Assembly (NCBI GenBank): GCA_023525975.1
Contig: CM042046.1
Location: 39,339,501 to 39,403,500, forward strand
Length of the DNA: 64,000 nucleotides
Origin: Smallanthus sonchifolius
Taxonomy: Eukaryota > Streptophyta > Magnoliopsida > Asterales > Asteraceae
Reading direction: 5' to 3'
A model generated the notes under the pieces. The model had not been told where the DNA came from. It did not search any database and was given only the letters and a program-made list of their open reading frames with translations. Both the position numbers and the translations under genes were made by a program. Shown here one piece after another: positions 1-9,887 of this stretch. Within the stretch, counting starts at the first letter, position 1. Each line of letters begins with the position of its first letter.

Positions 1-34
1 CAACACGTGTATAGTGACTCAATGAAAAGGATTG

Positions 35-142
35 GGTAGCGGACCGCTACCTAGAGCATAACAGTCCGCTACGTAGTGGGCAAGAAAGACGGCCGGCAAG
101 AGGCGGTAGCGGACTGCTATCGCCTAGCTTAGCGGTCCGCTA
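35..142. repeat. Cluster of AGCGG-type palindromes
   Basis: Three inverted repeats share the core AGCGG(A/T)CCGCT: a perfect 17-mer GGTAGCGGACCGCTACC at 35-51, a longer imperfect one at 102-124 and a perfect 13-mer at 130-142. A single half-site (AGTCCGCTAC) lies at 63-72. The last palindrome ends 19 bp before a TATA-like box. The repeated dyad suggests protein-binding sites in an LTR promoter, but that is inference. Confidence 0.75.
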
Positions 143-160
143 CGGGTGACTTCTCAACCC

Positions 161-168
161 TATAAATA
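161..168 (+). promoter_or_regulatory. TATA-like box of the LTR remnant
   Basis: TATAAATA preceded by CTCAACCC, directly downstream of the palindrome cluster. Position and spacing fit an LTR promoter, but transcription cannot be shown from sequence. Confidence 0.45.
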
Positions 169-481
169 GATTAATTTGTCGTTCAAAATGAGAAACAACA
201 ATCCAACCAACACCAACACACAGATACCCAAGACTCCCGAGGAGCCCGAACGACGGTTACGAGCGCGGAGGTTACGAGTGCGGTACGCGACGAGTACGGT
301 TCGAGTCGGAGACAAGGTAAAGCAAGGAACAAACTTAGGAACTGTCCAAAGATAAAGTAAGTACACTAGACCCGTACCCTAGACACGGTTATGTGAAATA
401 TGTGCTTATATGATGTGACTATGTGATATGCGTTATGTGATATGACGAGGGAACGGGGTAATGATAGAGTACGGGAATAAT

Positions 482-1240
482 GGAGTAATCACGACGTATC
501 CAAGGGGTGGTGGATACGTCGCCGGTACTTCCTATATATAAACCTCTTGTATACCTCGTGATGAAACCATTATGAATGTTTAGGGGTATAGACTAATAAA
601 GAATAAAGGAATATAGTAAACGTACGGGAGAACATCCAACCGGTATGTAGTTATCTGACAAACGGAATGTCCTGTCTAGGAAAGGGCGATGTATAAATCT
701 CTCCTAGATCCGTCGCTCTTTCCTAGGGACATCTCTGTTGGAGGTACTACTCTGGAATGGAAATCACCCCAGTTTACAATATATGACGAATAAGAATAAA
801 GAGATGAAAGTATACCATGCATAACAAATGTGAACACGTGATGAATATGAATACGTGAATGCATGATGATACGTGTATACATGAATGAGTAGAATGAAAA
901 CGAGTCTAAAACCTAAAAATAGAGTAACGGAGTACTCACGAAGTGTTAGAGGGGTGGTGGATACGCCGTTGGTACTTCCTATATATAAACCCTTCTAATG
1001 TATCGTGAAGAAACCGTTACAAAGTTTTAAGGTAAAGACTAGTTGATAAATATGATGATACGTGTAAACATGAATGAGAATGATGGAACGAGTCTAAACC
1101 CTAAAACGGAATAACAGAGTACTCATGAAGTGTCAGAGGGGTGGTGGATACGCCGCTGGTACTTCCTATATATAAACCCTTCTGATACATCGTGGAGAAA
1201 CCATTATGAAGTTTTAACGGTGAGGACTGGTTGGTGGATA
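482..1240 (+). repeat. Tandem repeat (period about 189 bp) plus a third diverged copy
   Basis: Units at about 863-1051 and 1052-1240 align at a 189-bp offset, both starting at ATGATGATACGTG. A third, looser copy of the core lies at 482-600. Each core holds a GGGGTGGTGGATACG block followed by CTATATATAAACC, so a TATA-like motif recurs in every copy (about 532, 979 and 1168). No coding potential. Confidence 0.75.
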
Positions 1241-1945
1241 AATCAAGCATATACATGAAATGAAAACAAATGCTTAATACATTTGGGAGGCTGTGAGTCA
1301 AAGATACTCAAGGTCCCAAATGGAATGAGATACCCGGCCTGTAAGGTAGATCTCAATAAATAAAGAAGAAAAGAAACGGAAAAGGAAAAGCAAACTCTAG
1401 GCCTTCGGGGCTGAAAGAGTAAAAGCCTACGTGGCTGAGGAATAAATAAGTCTTCGTGACAAATGCAAGGATGCCTATACTGGTGAGTATAAGGACCATG
1501 TCAATTCTCGGACCGAAGGTCGAGGCATGTGATGGTTGCGAGGGGGTTAGCATACCCATAGAATGTACCAAAGAGTGGCCGGAGGTACGTCCGAAGATGG
1601 TCACGTGGGCTTGAGAGCCCCAGAAAACTTGAACAATAAGAACATAAAAGGGTTCATAATAAAATGAACGATGCAGTGTACTTACTTAGCGTAAAGCTAA
1701 TTTAAAAACGTTTTCCAAACACTGCAGGGAAGAGACACATGAAATAAAGCTTCCTGTGGACAAGGCTGGTCGGAATTGAAAGATCCTTATATAGGATAAT
1801 GTAATTATATTATCCTTTTTGTAAAACAATATTATTACAAATGAAAATTTTACCTTAGCCGTTATGGCAAGGTTTTTAATGATCTATGACATGTTTTTCG
1901 CATTAAACTCTGATAAAATAATAGTAAGATAAGTAGGGTGTTTCA

Positions 1946-2739
1946 AGTTAGTCAATGCACGGCCGTGCAATGGGATGCACGACCGTGCATCCCTCTGTTT
2001 TCTTCCAGCTTTGTCTTTTAGCTTCTTGTTGTCTATTGTTGACCAATTTTGACTTCTTGGGGGTCAATGCTCGGGAATGAATCTTCAAGAAGCTTGAATT
2101 CTTGGTGTTTTTATAGGACTACGCTTGATTTATATTTTCAACACCGAATAATCCGCAATTACAAAATATAAGTGTTTTAAGCATTCAATTAGTACCATAA
2201 TGTGAGATTATTATGCATGTAAAATATGTATAAATGATGACATATCAACAGGATTGCATCCTTTTTTTATTTTATATATTGTGTTGTTTGTTGTAAATCA
2301 AGCTCTAGACCCATGGTTGTGTTTATTTTGGTTGTATTCTATTATCTTGTATTTTTTTTTGCTATTTTGGAAGCAATGTTGTAATAAATTAAGTTTTCTA
2401 TTTTGTATTGTATCTTAACAAACAAGACAAGAATTGAAGATCCGGAGACCATGAAATCCGGGAACTAAAGATGGAGATCTTGAAGCAAGTGGGAGCATTC
2501 AAGACCAAAGAGTTGTGTTTTGGAATCATGTCCCTTTTGACCTGTTTGGTTTTTGCTTACTGGCTCTAGCAAAACCAAACACTTTAGTGCCTTGATTTAC
2601 GTTTGTGGTTGTTTATTATTTAGGTTTAAAATCTTCTTTTTAAACAAAAAATCACAACATTTTAAAAGAATATAAAACAAAACAACAGAATTAAACTATT
2701 CTCTCAAACTCCAACTATTCCCTCAAACTTGTTTTGTAG
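1946..2739. other. Non-coding stretch with two small palindromes
   Basis: No gene is seen. Two neighbouring dyads are present: TGCACGGCCGTGCA (1956-1969) and ATGCACGACCGTGCAT (1975-1990). The rest is AT-rich. The region should contain the 5' LTR and leader of the copia element that follows, but I could not match it to the copia LTR near 31733. Confidence 0.5.
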
Positions 2740-3576
2740 ATGTTTTCAAACACTACTTATTCCTTAAACTCCAACTATTCTTTTATGACCATTTTGGAAT
2801 GGGAGGAACTTACTGGTTTTTTCATTGATTTGTACCATAATTTGAGAATTGTTCTCAAGGCATACAAGAATTTTTATGTTCTTGAAAATCCAATCACTGA
2901 CAGGCTCGTTGCAAGTGTCACCGCCAGGGTTAAGAAAGCATGGGAGAAATATGTCGATGAATCCTTAGAGGTGTCATGCCATACGTTGGCTATGATGATT
3001 TTAGAACTTCAAAAGGATTTGGATCATCATCCGGCTATGACATAATCGGACAACTGAAGGAAATGTTCCAACAGCAAGCTCACAATGAGAGATTTGAGAC
3101 CATTAAATCACTCGTAAGACGGGTATCCAGTCAGCTCTCATGCTCTGAAAAATGTAGAGGTATATTCATCAACCGGAAAGGCTTGGTTTTCCTTTAAGCA
3201 ATGAAGTAGCTACGAATATCATCCTTAATTCTTTGCCCAAGGCATATGACCAATTCATAAGTATCTATAATATGAATGGTTGGTAAAAGTCCACCCCGGA
3301 GTTGCATAAGATGCTCAAAATTGTTGAGTTAAAGATATCGATCAAAGGTGCTCCAATAATGATGATTAAAGAAGGAGGAGTTACTAAAACTAAAGCCAAG
3401 AGTAGGAGCATGAGAGGCAAAGCAAAACTAAAAAACAAAGGCAAATCAATTATAAAGAAGCAGGTTGTCAAGAAACCTCCCAAGAATGCCAAATGCTATC
3501 ATTGTGGAGAGGCGGGGCACTAGAAGAGAAATTGCCCCAAATATTGGGTTGAGCTACAGAGGAGTAAAACCTCTAA
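2740..3576 (+). pseudogene. Ty1/copia Gag remnant (copia-1, 5' part)
   Basis: Capsid-type Gag of a Ty1/copia element in several frames. An LTGFFIDLYHNLRIVLKAYK stretch near 2800-2870 matches the usual copia N-terminal pattern (LTG, W/Y-x-NLRIVL). A GQLKEMFQQQ stretch and the NSLPKAYDQF-like segment follow near 3040-3260 in shifted frames. A retroviral zinc knuckle starts CYHCGEAGH (about 3491-3523) and then runs into a stop. Frameshifts and stops make it non-functional. The reading is cut at 3576 by the gypsy insertion; the protease of the same element resumes at 12474. Confidence 0.85.
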
Positions 3577-3581
3577 GGCTA
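3577..3581. repeat. Left target-site duplication GGCTA of the gypsy element
   Basis: GGCTA directly precedes the TGTAACATCC start of the 5' LTR and is repeated exactly at 12469-12473 after the 3' LTR. This fixes the element ends. Confidence 0.93.
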
Positions 3582-3702
3582 TGTAACATCCCAAAAATAG
3601 TAAATAAATAAATGTAATAACGCGATCGAGACTTAACCGTCAAAAATGAAAGGAAAATGGATGGGCTCGGGCTCGGCTCCAACGGGTCGAGGGAAACCCA
3701 TC

Positions 3703-3709
3703 TATATAA
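3703..3709 (+). promoter_or_regulatory. LTR TATA box
   Basis: TATATAA followed by GGGCC, about 120 bp into the LTR, conserved in both LTR copies. Transcription would start shortly downstream, placing the hairpin array at 4074 inside the RNA leader. Confidence 0.7.
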
Positions 3710-4073
3710 GGGCCAAGAAAGCCTTAACTCTCTCATTTGCAACATCTAGAGAGAGAAAGGAGAGCTCGGGTCAAGAGAGAGAAAGTCGACGGATCGACAC
3801 GAGATTGAAGGAGCACGTTACTGCTGAGCTCGTGAGCAAAACCTCCGAATCAGAATCACAATCTAGGTAACGATTCGACCTTAAACTGAGTTTTTCTTTG
3901 TTTTGGGGTTTCTCGGGTTTTAGCTAAATAGGAGACGTTTTATGGATGAAACTTGAAAATAAGCTTAGAACTAGCATCTAGAATGAAAACCACACATTTT
4001 GATCAAAGAAAGTTGTAAGATTAGCATGATCGGATTAACATACAAGAAATTCGGAGTTGTCCAGGAAGCAGGT

Positions 4074-4263
4074 CTTGCGTACTAATCAAGTACGCAAGAA
4101 GGATGTCATGCGTACTTATCAAGTACGCATGAGGAATGTCCTGCGTACTTATCAAGTACGCATGAGGAAGATCCTGCGTACTTATCAAGTACGCAAGAAT
4201 AATGTTCTGCGTACTTCCCAAGTACGCATGAGCATGACCCTGCGCACTTACTAAGTGCGCAGG
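4074..4263. repeat. Six-unit hairpin array (period 33 bp) in the 5' LTR
   Basis: Six tandem units each hold an inverted repeat of the form GCGTACTT-atc-AAGTACGC, with an 11-base or shorter spacer. In units 1 and 2 the pairing extends outwards (CTTGCG/CGCAAG and CATGCG/CGCATG). The last unit has GCGCACTT paired with AAGTGCGC, a compensated change. Position downstream of the TATA box puts the array in the transcribed leader. Because 33 is a multiple of three, chance frames stay open on both strands; these are not genes. Confidence 0.92.
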
Positions 4264-4850
4264 CAGCAGACCAGTAAGTAAAGTGAGTATGTTTAGAATG
4301 ATTAAACCTTTAGAGTCGGGATTGGTTCTGATGTGTATTTAACTACCTAATTCAGATCATACGTGACATTGTTGGACCTTTGTTTAGGACAACCAAGACT
4401 AGCTTATCAGGTGAGTTCTATGTGCCCCCTTCTATGTTATGTGCAAATCATTTTAATTGTTTTGGGGCTGAAGTGTATACACTAAATGAATAAATGCTAT
4501 GAATGTCAATGTGATCATACGTGGTAAACAAATATATATATACTTATATATGAAAATGAATTATGAATAAAGAATGAATTAAAGAAGGACATAACGTAAA
4601 TGAATGAAATCTTGCTTTATATTATATATATTGCATGTTATGAATGTATGTAAACGTTATGAACCCTTCTATGACAACGGCTACTTCGGTAGACGGACGA
4701 CCACGTGACTATTTTACAACCAGGACAAAAAGTTCCTTCGCAAGCTAGGACGTATAAAATGGCACTAATGGACGATCGAAGCAAATGCCTTAAATCAAGT
4801 AGAACGGTTGCATACATAATGGTCACGTGGGAAACAGATTCCCTAGGGCA

Positions 4851-4979
4851 GACGGACAAAAGGACGGACTACGACGGTAGGACGGTTTAAGAGCGGACGG
4901 ACAAAGGTTGCCGGACGGATTTAAGTTTTGACGGACGGTTTTCTAGAGCCGGACGGTTAATGAACAGGGCTACGACGGT
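4851..4979 (+). repeat. GACGG-rich repeat array in the 5' LTR
   Basis: About a dozen GACGG motifs in 130 bp, mostly as GGACGGAC or CGACGGTAG with irregular spacing. The same block is present in the 3' LTR at 11815-11943. Function unknown. Confidence 0.75.
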
Positions 4980-5158
4980 AGTTCTCACTGCAATGTCTTT
5001 GTGACATTCGCGACAAGTATGATGGGTTGATCACCCTTAAGTTTATGGCCAAATGAATGTTCTCCCCAAGTAAGTATGTATGTACATATGTATATACTCA
5101 GTATGAATGTTATGTGAGAACAGTAAAGCAAAGAATATGTAAAATCTCGAATGTTAAG

Positions 5159-5161
<3 letters not shown>

Positions 5162-5195
<34 letters not shown>
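5162..5195. repeat. AT dinucleotide microsatellite
   Basis: Alternating TA/AT run in the 5' LTR; the equivalent run in the 3' LTR (about 12128-12146) is shorter. Confidence 0.9.
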
Positions 5196-5200
<5 letters not shown>

Positions 5201-5518
5201 CATGATAAGATAAATATTATGTATGATTTTCTATAAACTAGAACTCACCAGCGTTAGCTGACTTTTAGTATACATTTCAGGTAAAGGAAGGAAGCGTGCG
5301 ACGGCGTGAAGGTTACCCGACACAAGACTGACATCCCACTTATTATATGTTAAGACGATGTTATGTATTTAATTGTTAAGACTTCCGATGTTATGTCATG
5401 TCATGTTACGTTATGTAATGATTGAATTCGAATGTTTTAAATTTAAGCTCAGTATTTATGACTATGTTTATGAGTAAATCCAACAAGTGAGGTTACCCGG
5501 GAATGGGGCCTTACAAGT

Positions 5519-5530
5519 TGGTATCAGAGC
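5519..5530 (+). other. Primer binding site (initiator Met tRNA)
   Basis: TGGTATCAGAGC, complementary to the 3' end of plant initiator methionine tRNA, three bases after the 5' LTR. It is the minus-strand priming site for reverse transcription. Confidence 0.93.
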
Positions 5531-5868
5531 AATAATTTGAAAGATTCAGACATCCCTAATTGTCTGGACTCAAACTGATTATGGGACCAACGCACGGATG
5601 TCAGTATGGGTAACCAACACCAACGCCAGCACGGTAAGTAAGTACTAAAGTTAATGCACTTGGATAAGAATAGATACCTTAACTTAGAACAAATAGATGT
5701 CAATGTCACAACCGATTTGAAGAGTTTTGAACCCCAAAAGCAATGTAAATTAGTAATCACAAACCGGTCACTGTAATTAATAATTTACATTGCTCGTACT
5801 TTTCCAAACTATGATCTGAAGAAATGACATTGATGTATTCCCTTATAACTATAAGGAAACTAGGAACT

Positions 5869-6698
5869 ATGGCTGGTGGAGGAAGAACAGGACGCCGAGG
5901 CGGTCGTACTGGCCGAGTCGGTAGACCTCCATTGAATCAAAGACATGAAGAGGAAGAGAGTGTGCATGCAGAACACACTGAGAGTGTGCACGAAACAGAG
6001 GTAACCCCAACTGGGAACAACAATCAAGGGCCTCTACAGTTAGAACCCGAGGTCAGGGATGCTATTGTCGTGAAGTTGTACTCACTCTGAAGAAAGTATT
6101 GCCTGATCTACTATCCGAGGCACTAAACAAAAGTAGAGAGGAGAATGAAGGATACCATGAAGAGAAAGTGTATAACAGTGATGGGGATGAAGTAAAGGTG
6201 GGATCAAGCAATCGTGGGTGTACTTAAAAAGGTTTCAAGGACAGAGACCCACCCAAGTTCGATGGGAACAAGGATTCAGTGGCTACGTTCGAATGGATTG
6301 AGAGGATGAACGCTGTAATCAACATCAGTGAATGTCGACCAGACCAGGCTGTTAAATATGTTGCTCATTCTTTCACCAATGAAGCACTAGGTTGGTGGAG
6401 AAATATTCAGAGGACAAAGTTGCCAAACGCTCTTGCCAGAATGACATGGGAAGACCTGAAGAAACTCATGATCCAAAAGTTCTGCCCACAGAATGAGATT
6501 GATCATGTGGAGAACGAGTTCCTAAACTTCAAGGCTGGCAACAAGACTCATCGCCAGTGTACCTCAAGATTCAATGAGCTAGCCCAACTGGTACCCCACC
6601 TGGTGGAGACAGAAGAACGAATGATTAAGTACTATGTAAAGGGCCTACCTCAACGGGTCCGTGTCCATGTAAAAGCTAATCGACCTTCGAGTCAGTAG
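5869..6698 (+). pseudogene. Gypsy gag (capsid) pseudogene
   Basis: The start at 5869 gives MAGGGRTGRRGG, an Arg/Gly-rich N-terminus usual for plant chromovirus Gag. The frame breaks near 6070 (one-base indel), so the N-terminal part terminates at 6088-6090. In the next frame an in-frame TAA interrupts at 6225-6227, and the capsid core reads on (PPKFDG, WIERMNAVI, GWWRNIQR) to a TAG at 6696-6698. A further shift leads into the zinc-knuckle region. The capsid fold packages the element RNA in related elements; this copy cannot make it intact. Confidence 0.9.
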
Positions 6699-7570
6699 TG
6701 AATCTTAGCGGAATCGTCTACGACGATTATGCCAATGAGGACCCGGCACCCGAGACACAAAAGAGAAAGTGGGAGAACCCGTCTAGAGGCACCGGAAAAG
6801 GGAATGTAACAACTGAAATTAAGAAACCAAGGTCGGATGAATATGAAACATGCAAGAAATGTGGAAGGCAACATCTCGGCGAGTGTCGAATCGGCACCAC
6901 CATGTGTTATAAGTGCAGGAGGCCGGGGCACTACTCCCGAGACTGTTTGAAGGACGTCAAGTGCCAAAGTTATGGAAGATATGGACACCATACTAGGGAT
7001 TGCAAGAAAACCAGACAATCCGGTTCGGGAAAGGAAAAGGAAGCTGAAAAGGAACAACCGCAGGCTAGGACTCGAGCCTACGCCCTGACTGAGGAGGAAG
7101 CAAGGGGAAACCCTGATGTTGTGTCAGGTACGTTCCTAGTTAATAACGAACATGCTGCTATTTTATTCGACTCTGGTGCTAGTAAAAGTTTTATATCCAA
7201 TGCATTTAGTCGTAAACTATATTACACTATCAACACCATAGTAAAGGCCTTTAGCGTACAAACTGCCGTTGGTAAAAATTCGGCAGTATTTTAAGTAACA
7301 AAGGATTGCATCATAGAGATAGAGAGTCATAAGTTCCCTTCTAGATTATTCCTTCTCACCTTAGGAGGATTCGATATAGTATTGGGTATGGATTGGCTAG
7401 CTGCTAACGAAGCTCAAATCATATGTAAACGTAAGAGGATACACCTCAAAGCTCCTAGCGGTAGTCCAATTATGATTTATGGGGATTGGAATTGCACGAT
7501 GCCGAACGTCATCTCGATGATCAAGGCCGAAAGTTACATGAGGCGTGGTTGCGAAGCTTATCTGGCATAT
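6698..7570 (+). pseudogene. Gypsy nucleocapsid zinc knuckles and aspartic protease, interrupted
   Basis: The open part from 6698 to 7294 begins at a GTG, so it is a continuation and not a gene start. It has a Cys-rich segment (CKKCGRQHLGEC), a good CCHC knuckle (CYKCRRPGHYSRDC) and a second knuckle in which the second Cys is Tyr (CQSYGRYGHHTRDC). The retroviral protease signature ILFDSGASKSFI follows at about 7165-7200. A TAA at 7292-7294 breaks the frame; after it the same frame continues through the protease C-terminal FDIVLGMDWL motif near 7372-7396 into the reverse transcriptase. Confidence 0.9.
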
Positions 7571-8383
7571 GTTATTGATGATAGAATGAAAATGAATGAA
7601 CTCAAGAATGTACCCGTGGTGTGCAAATTTCCGAAAGTATTCCCTGAGGATCTACCTGGGTTACCACCCGATCGGGAAATAGAATTTCAGATTGACTTAC
7701 TGCCAGGAGCTGAGCCCGTTGCCAAAGCCCCCTACCGATTGGCTCCGTCAGAAATTAAAGAATTGATGTCTCAACTAGAGGAACTAACAGAAAAAGGATT
7801 TATTAGACCGAGCATTTCACCATGGGGCGCTCCGGTACTATTTGTAAAGAAGAAGGACGGCAGCATGCGCATGTGCGTTGACTACCGCGAACTGAACAAA
7901 AGGACAGTAAAGAACAAATACCCACTGCCTAGAATAGACGACCTTTTTGATCAACTTCAAGGTGCGAGTTGGTTCTCAAAGATCGATCTTAGGTCGGGTT
8001 ACCATCAGTTGAAAGTAAGAGAAGAATACGTACCAAAGACCACGTTTCGCACGCGTTATGGGCATTATGAGTTTCTCGTGATGTCCTTCGGATTGACCAA
8101 CGCACCAACATCGTTTATGGATTTGATGAATAGAGTATGTCAACCAATGTTGGATCGATCAGTGATAGTTTTTATAGACGATATACTGGTATACTCGAAA
8201 AGCGAGGGTGATCACCACTGTCACCTAAGAGAGGTTCTGGAGGTGCTAAAGCTGGAAAAGTTGTACGTAAAATTCTCCAAATGCACATTCTGGCTTAGGG
8301 AAGTCCAATTCCTAGGTCATGTAATAAGCCCAAACGGAATCATGGTGGATCCTGCAAAGATCGAGACAGTAAAGGAATGGAAC
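7571..8383 (+). pseudogene. Gypsy reverse transcriptase domain
   Basis: Well-preserved Ty3/gypsy RT core. Landmarks in order: PYRLAPSEIKEL, WGAPVLFVKKKDGSMRMCVD, KIDLRSGYHQ, the catalytic FIDDIL segment (about 8173-8190) and the thumb region FLGHVISPNGI. No internal stop occurs between 7295 and 8383. Just after the domain a 22-bp tandem duplication shifts the frame. RT copies element RNA into DNA; here it lacks an intact polyprotein context. Confidence 0.95.
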
Positions 8384-8427
8384 GTCCCAAAGACACCAAC
8401 AGAGAGTCCCAAAGACACCAACAGAGA
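8384..8427 (+). repeat. 22-bp tandem duplication causing a frameshift
   Basis: Two perfect adjacent copies of a 22-bp unit starting GTCCCAAAGACACC (8384-8405 and 8406-8427). Twenty-two is one more than a multiple of three, exactly matching the observed shift from the RT frame to the RNase H frame. Confidence 0.95.
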
Positions 8428-8993
8428 TACGAAGTTTTCTAGGATTGGCTGGCTACTATCGAAGGTTCATTCAAGATTTTTCAAGAATAACCTCGCCACT
8501 AACTAAGTTGACACGGAAGGAAGTGAAATATGAATGGGGTTCAACCCAAAACAACGCGTTTGAGGAACTTAAGGCACGATTAACCCAAGCTCCAGTCTTG
8601 GCACTACCTGAGGGAAATGAAGACTTTGTAGTCTACTCTGACACTTCGGGTCAGGGTTTAGGTTGCGTACTTATGCAACGAGGGAAGGTAATTGCTTACG
8701 CCTCGCGACAACTAAAGATTCACGAGGTTAACTACCCAACACACGATCTAGAGTTAGTAGCAGTAGTTTTCGCGTTGAAAATATGGAGTCACTATCTGTA
8801 TGGAGTTAAATGCACCATTTACTCCGATCACAAAAGCCTGAAGTACTTTTTCGAACAAAAGGAATTAAACATGAGACAAATGAGGTGGTTAGAGCTACTG
8901 AAGGACTATGATTGTGAGATAATGTACCATCCAGGCAAGGCAAACGTAGTGGCTGACGCTTTAAGCAGAAAGGAAGAATCAGAACCTATATGA
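8428..8993 (+). pseudogene. Gypsy RNase H domain
   Basis: Frame resumes with GYYRRFIQDFS, then the RNase H core VVYSDTSGQGLGCVLMQ, AYASRQLKIHE, LELVAVVFALKIW, YSDHKSLKYFF and the C-terminal YHPGKANVVADALSR. It removes element RNA from the RNA-DNA hybrid in active relatives. A TGA at 8991-8993 ends the frame; the usual residue at this position in relatives is Arg, so a CGA-to-TGA change is likely. Confidence 0.93.
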
Positions 8994-9887
8994 ATCAAAG
9001 CATGTCAACTGATTATAACGCCTAATTTGATGAGTGAAATATCAAAGGCACAAGATGAAGCACTATTAGAAAGAAATATAAAACAGGAAAGAATAGTAGG
9101 ACAACAAGGGAATTTGGTTGCAAATGCATACGGTGTACGAACTAGGTTTGACCGAATATGGATACCTAAGATTGGCGAGCTTAGAGGCAAAATACTCGAT
9201 GACGCCCATAAGTCTCGCTATTCTATCCACCCTGGGACAAACAAAATGTATCAAGACTTGAAGAAAGAATACTGGTGGCCTGGCATGAAGAATGATGTGA
9301 CAGAGTACGTGAGCAAGTGCCTAACGTGTTCTCTAGTTAAGGCCGAGCACCAGAAACCATGCGGTAAAATGCAACCTCTACCAATACCGGAATGGAAGTG
9401 GGAGGAGATCACGATGGAATTCATTACCAAGCTATCGCGAACAGCTAAAGGCAATGATACCATCTGGGTGATTGTCGACCGCTTGACGAAAAGTGCTCAC
9501 TTCTTGCCAATACGTGAGACTTCTTCGTCAGAAAGACTAGCAGAAGTATTTATCAAGGAAGTTGTGAGCAGACATGGTATGCCGCTGTCGATTGTGTCCG
9601 ACGGGGATACTAGATTCACGTCAAGGTTTTGGAAGAAATTCAACAAAGCAATGGGCACTAGACTGAACATCAGCACCGCTTACCACCCCCAAACCGATGG
9701 ACAATCGGAAAGGACCATTCAGACCATGGAGGACATGCTCCGGGCCTGTATCATTGACTTCAGTGGGAGCTGGGACAACCATCTACCATTGGCGGAATTT
9801 TCATATAACAACAGCTATCACTCGACTATTGGCATGCCGCCATTTGAAATGTTGTATGGAAGGAAATGTAGGACCCCGGTTTGTTAG
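8994..9887 (+). pseudogene. Gypsy integrase (zinc-binding and catalytic core)
   Basis: Same frame as the RNase H. The HHCC-type region is visible (IHPGTNKMYQDLKKEYWWPG, then KCLTC), followed by the DDE core: WVIVDRLTKSAHF with the first Asp, VSDGDTRFTSRFW with the second, and YHPQTDGQSERTIQT with the Glu. It ends in a TAG at 9885-9887 where relatives have Trp (CWGE), consistent with G-to-A mutation. The frame continues afterwards. Confidence 0.94.

Larger units (their letters stand above)
1..1945 (+). mobile_element. Probable LTR remnant, cut by the window start
   Basis: Non-coding sequence that looks like a long plant Ty3/gypsy LTR. A promoter-like block (GC-rich palindromes, then TATAAATA at 161) is followed by tandemly repeated sequence and, near 1675-1740, a stretch resembling the 3' part of the full gypsy LTR in this window. 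It may end in GGGTGTTTCA near 1945. No primer binding site, target duplication or coding domain was found next to it, and the left end lies outside the window. The small ORFs here show no recognisable domain. The right boundary is a guess. Confidence 0.4.
3582..5515 (+). repeat. 5' LTR of the gypsy element
   Basis: 1,934 bp, starting TGTAACATCC and ending CCTTACA. It matches the 3' LTR (10497-12468) nearly throughout. Visible differences are scattered substitutions, the lengths of two AT microsatellites (this copy is longer at 5162-5195, shorter near 4530) and a roughly 24-bp insertion present only in the 3' copy near 11518. The close match suggests a fairly recent insertion. Confidence 0.95.

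Noticed and set aside
4021..4254. Open frames on both strands over the hairpin array, with repeated AYLISTQD-like and RTYQVRM-like units
   Set aside because: The 33-bp period keeps frames open by chance; the same happens at 10914-11169. No start context and no known domain.
4074..4263. CRISPR-like array
   Set aside because: Regular dyad repeats at period 33 look CRISPR-like, but spacers are not unique, the array lies in a plant LTR and is duplicated in the other LTR.
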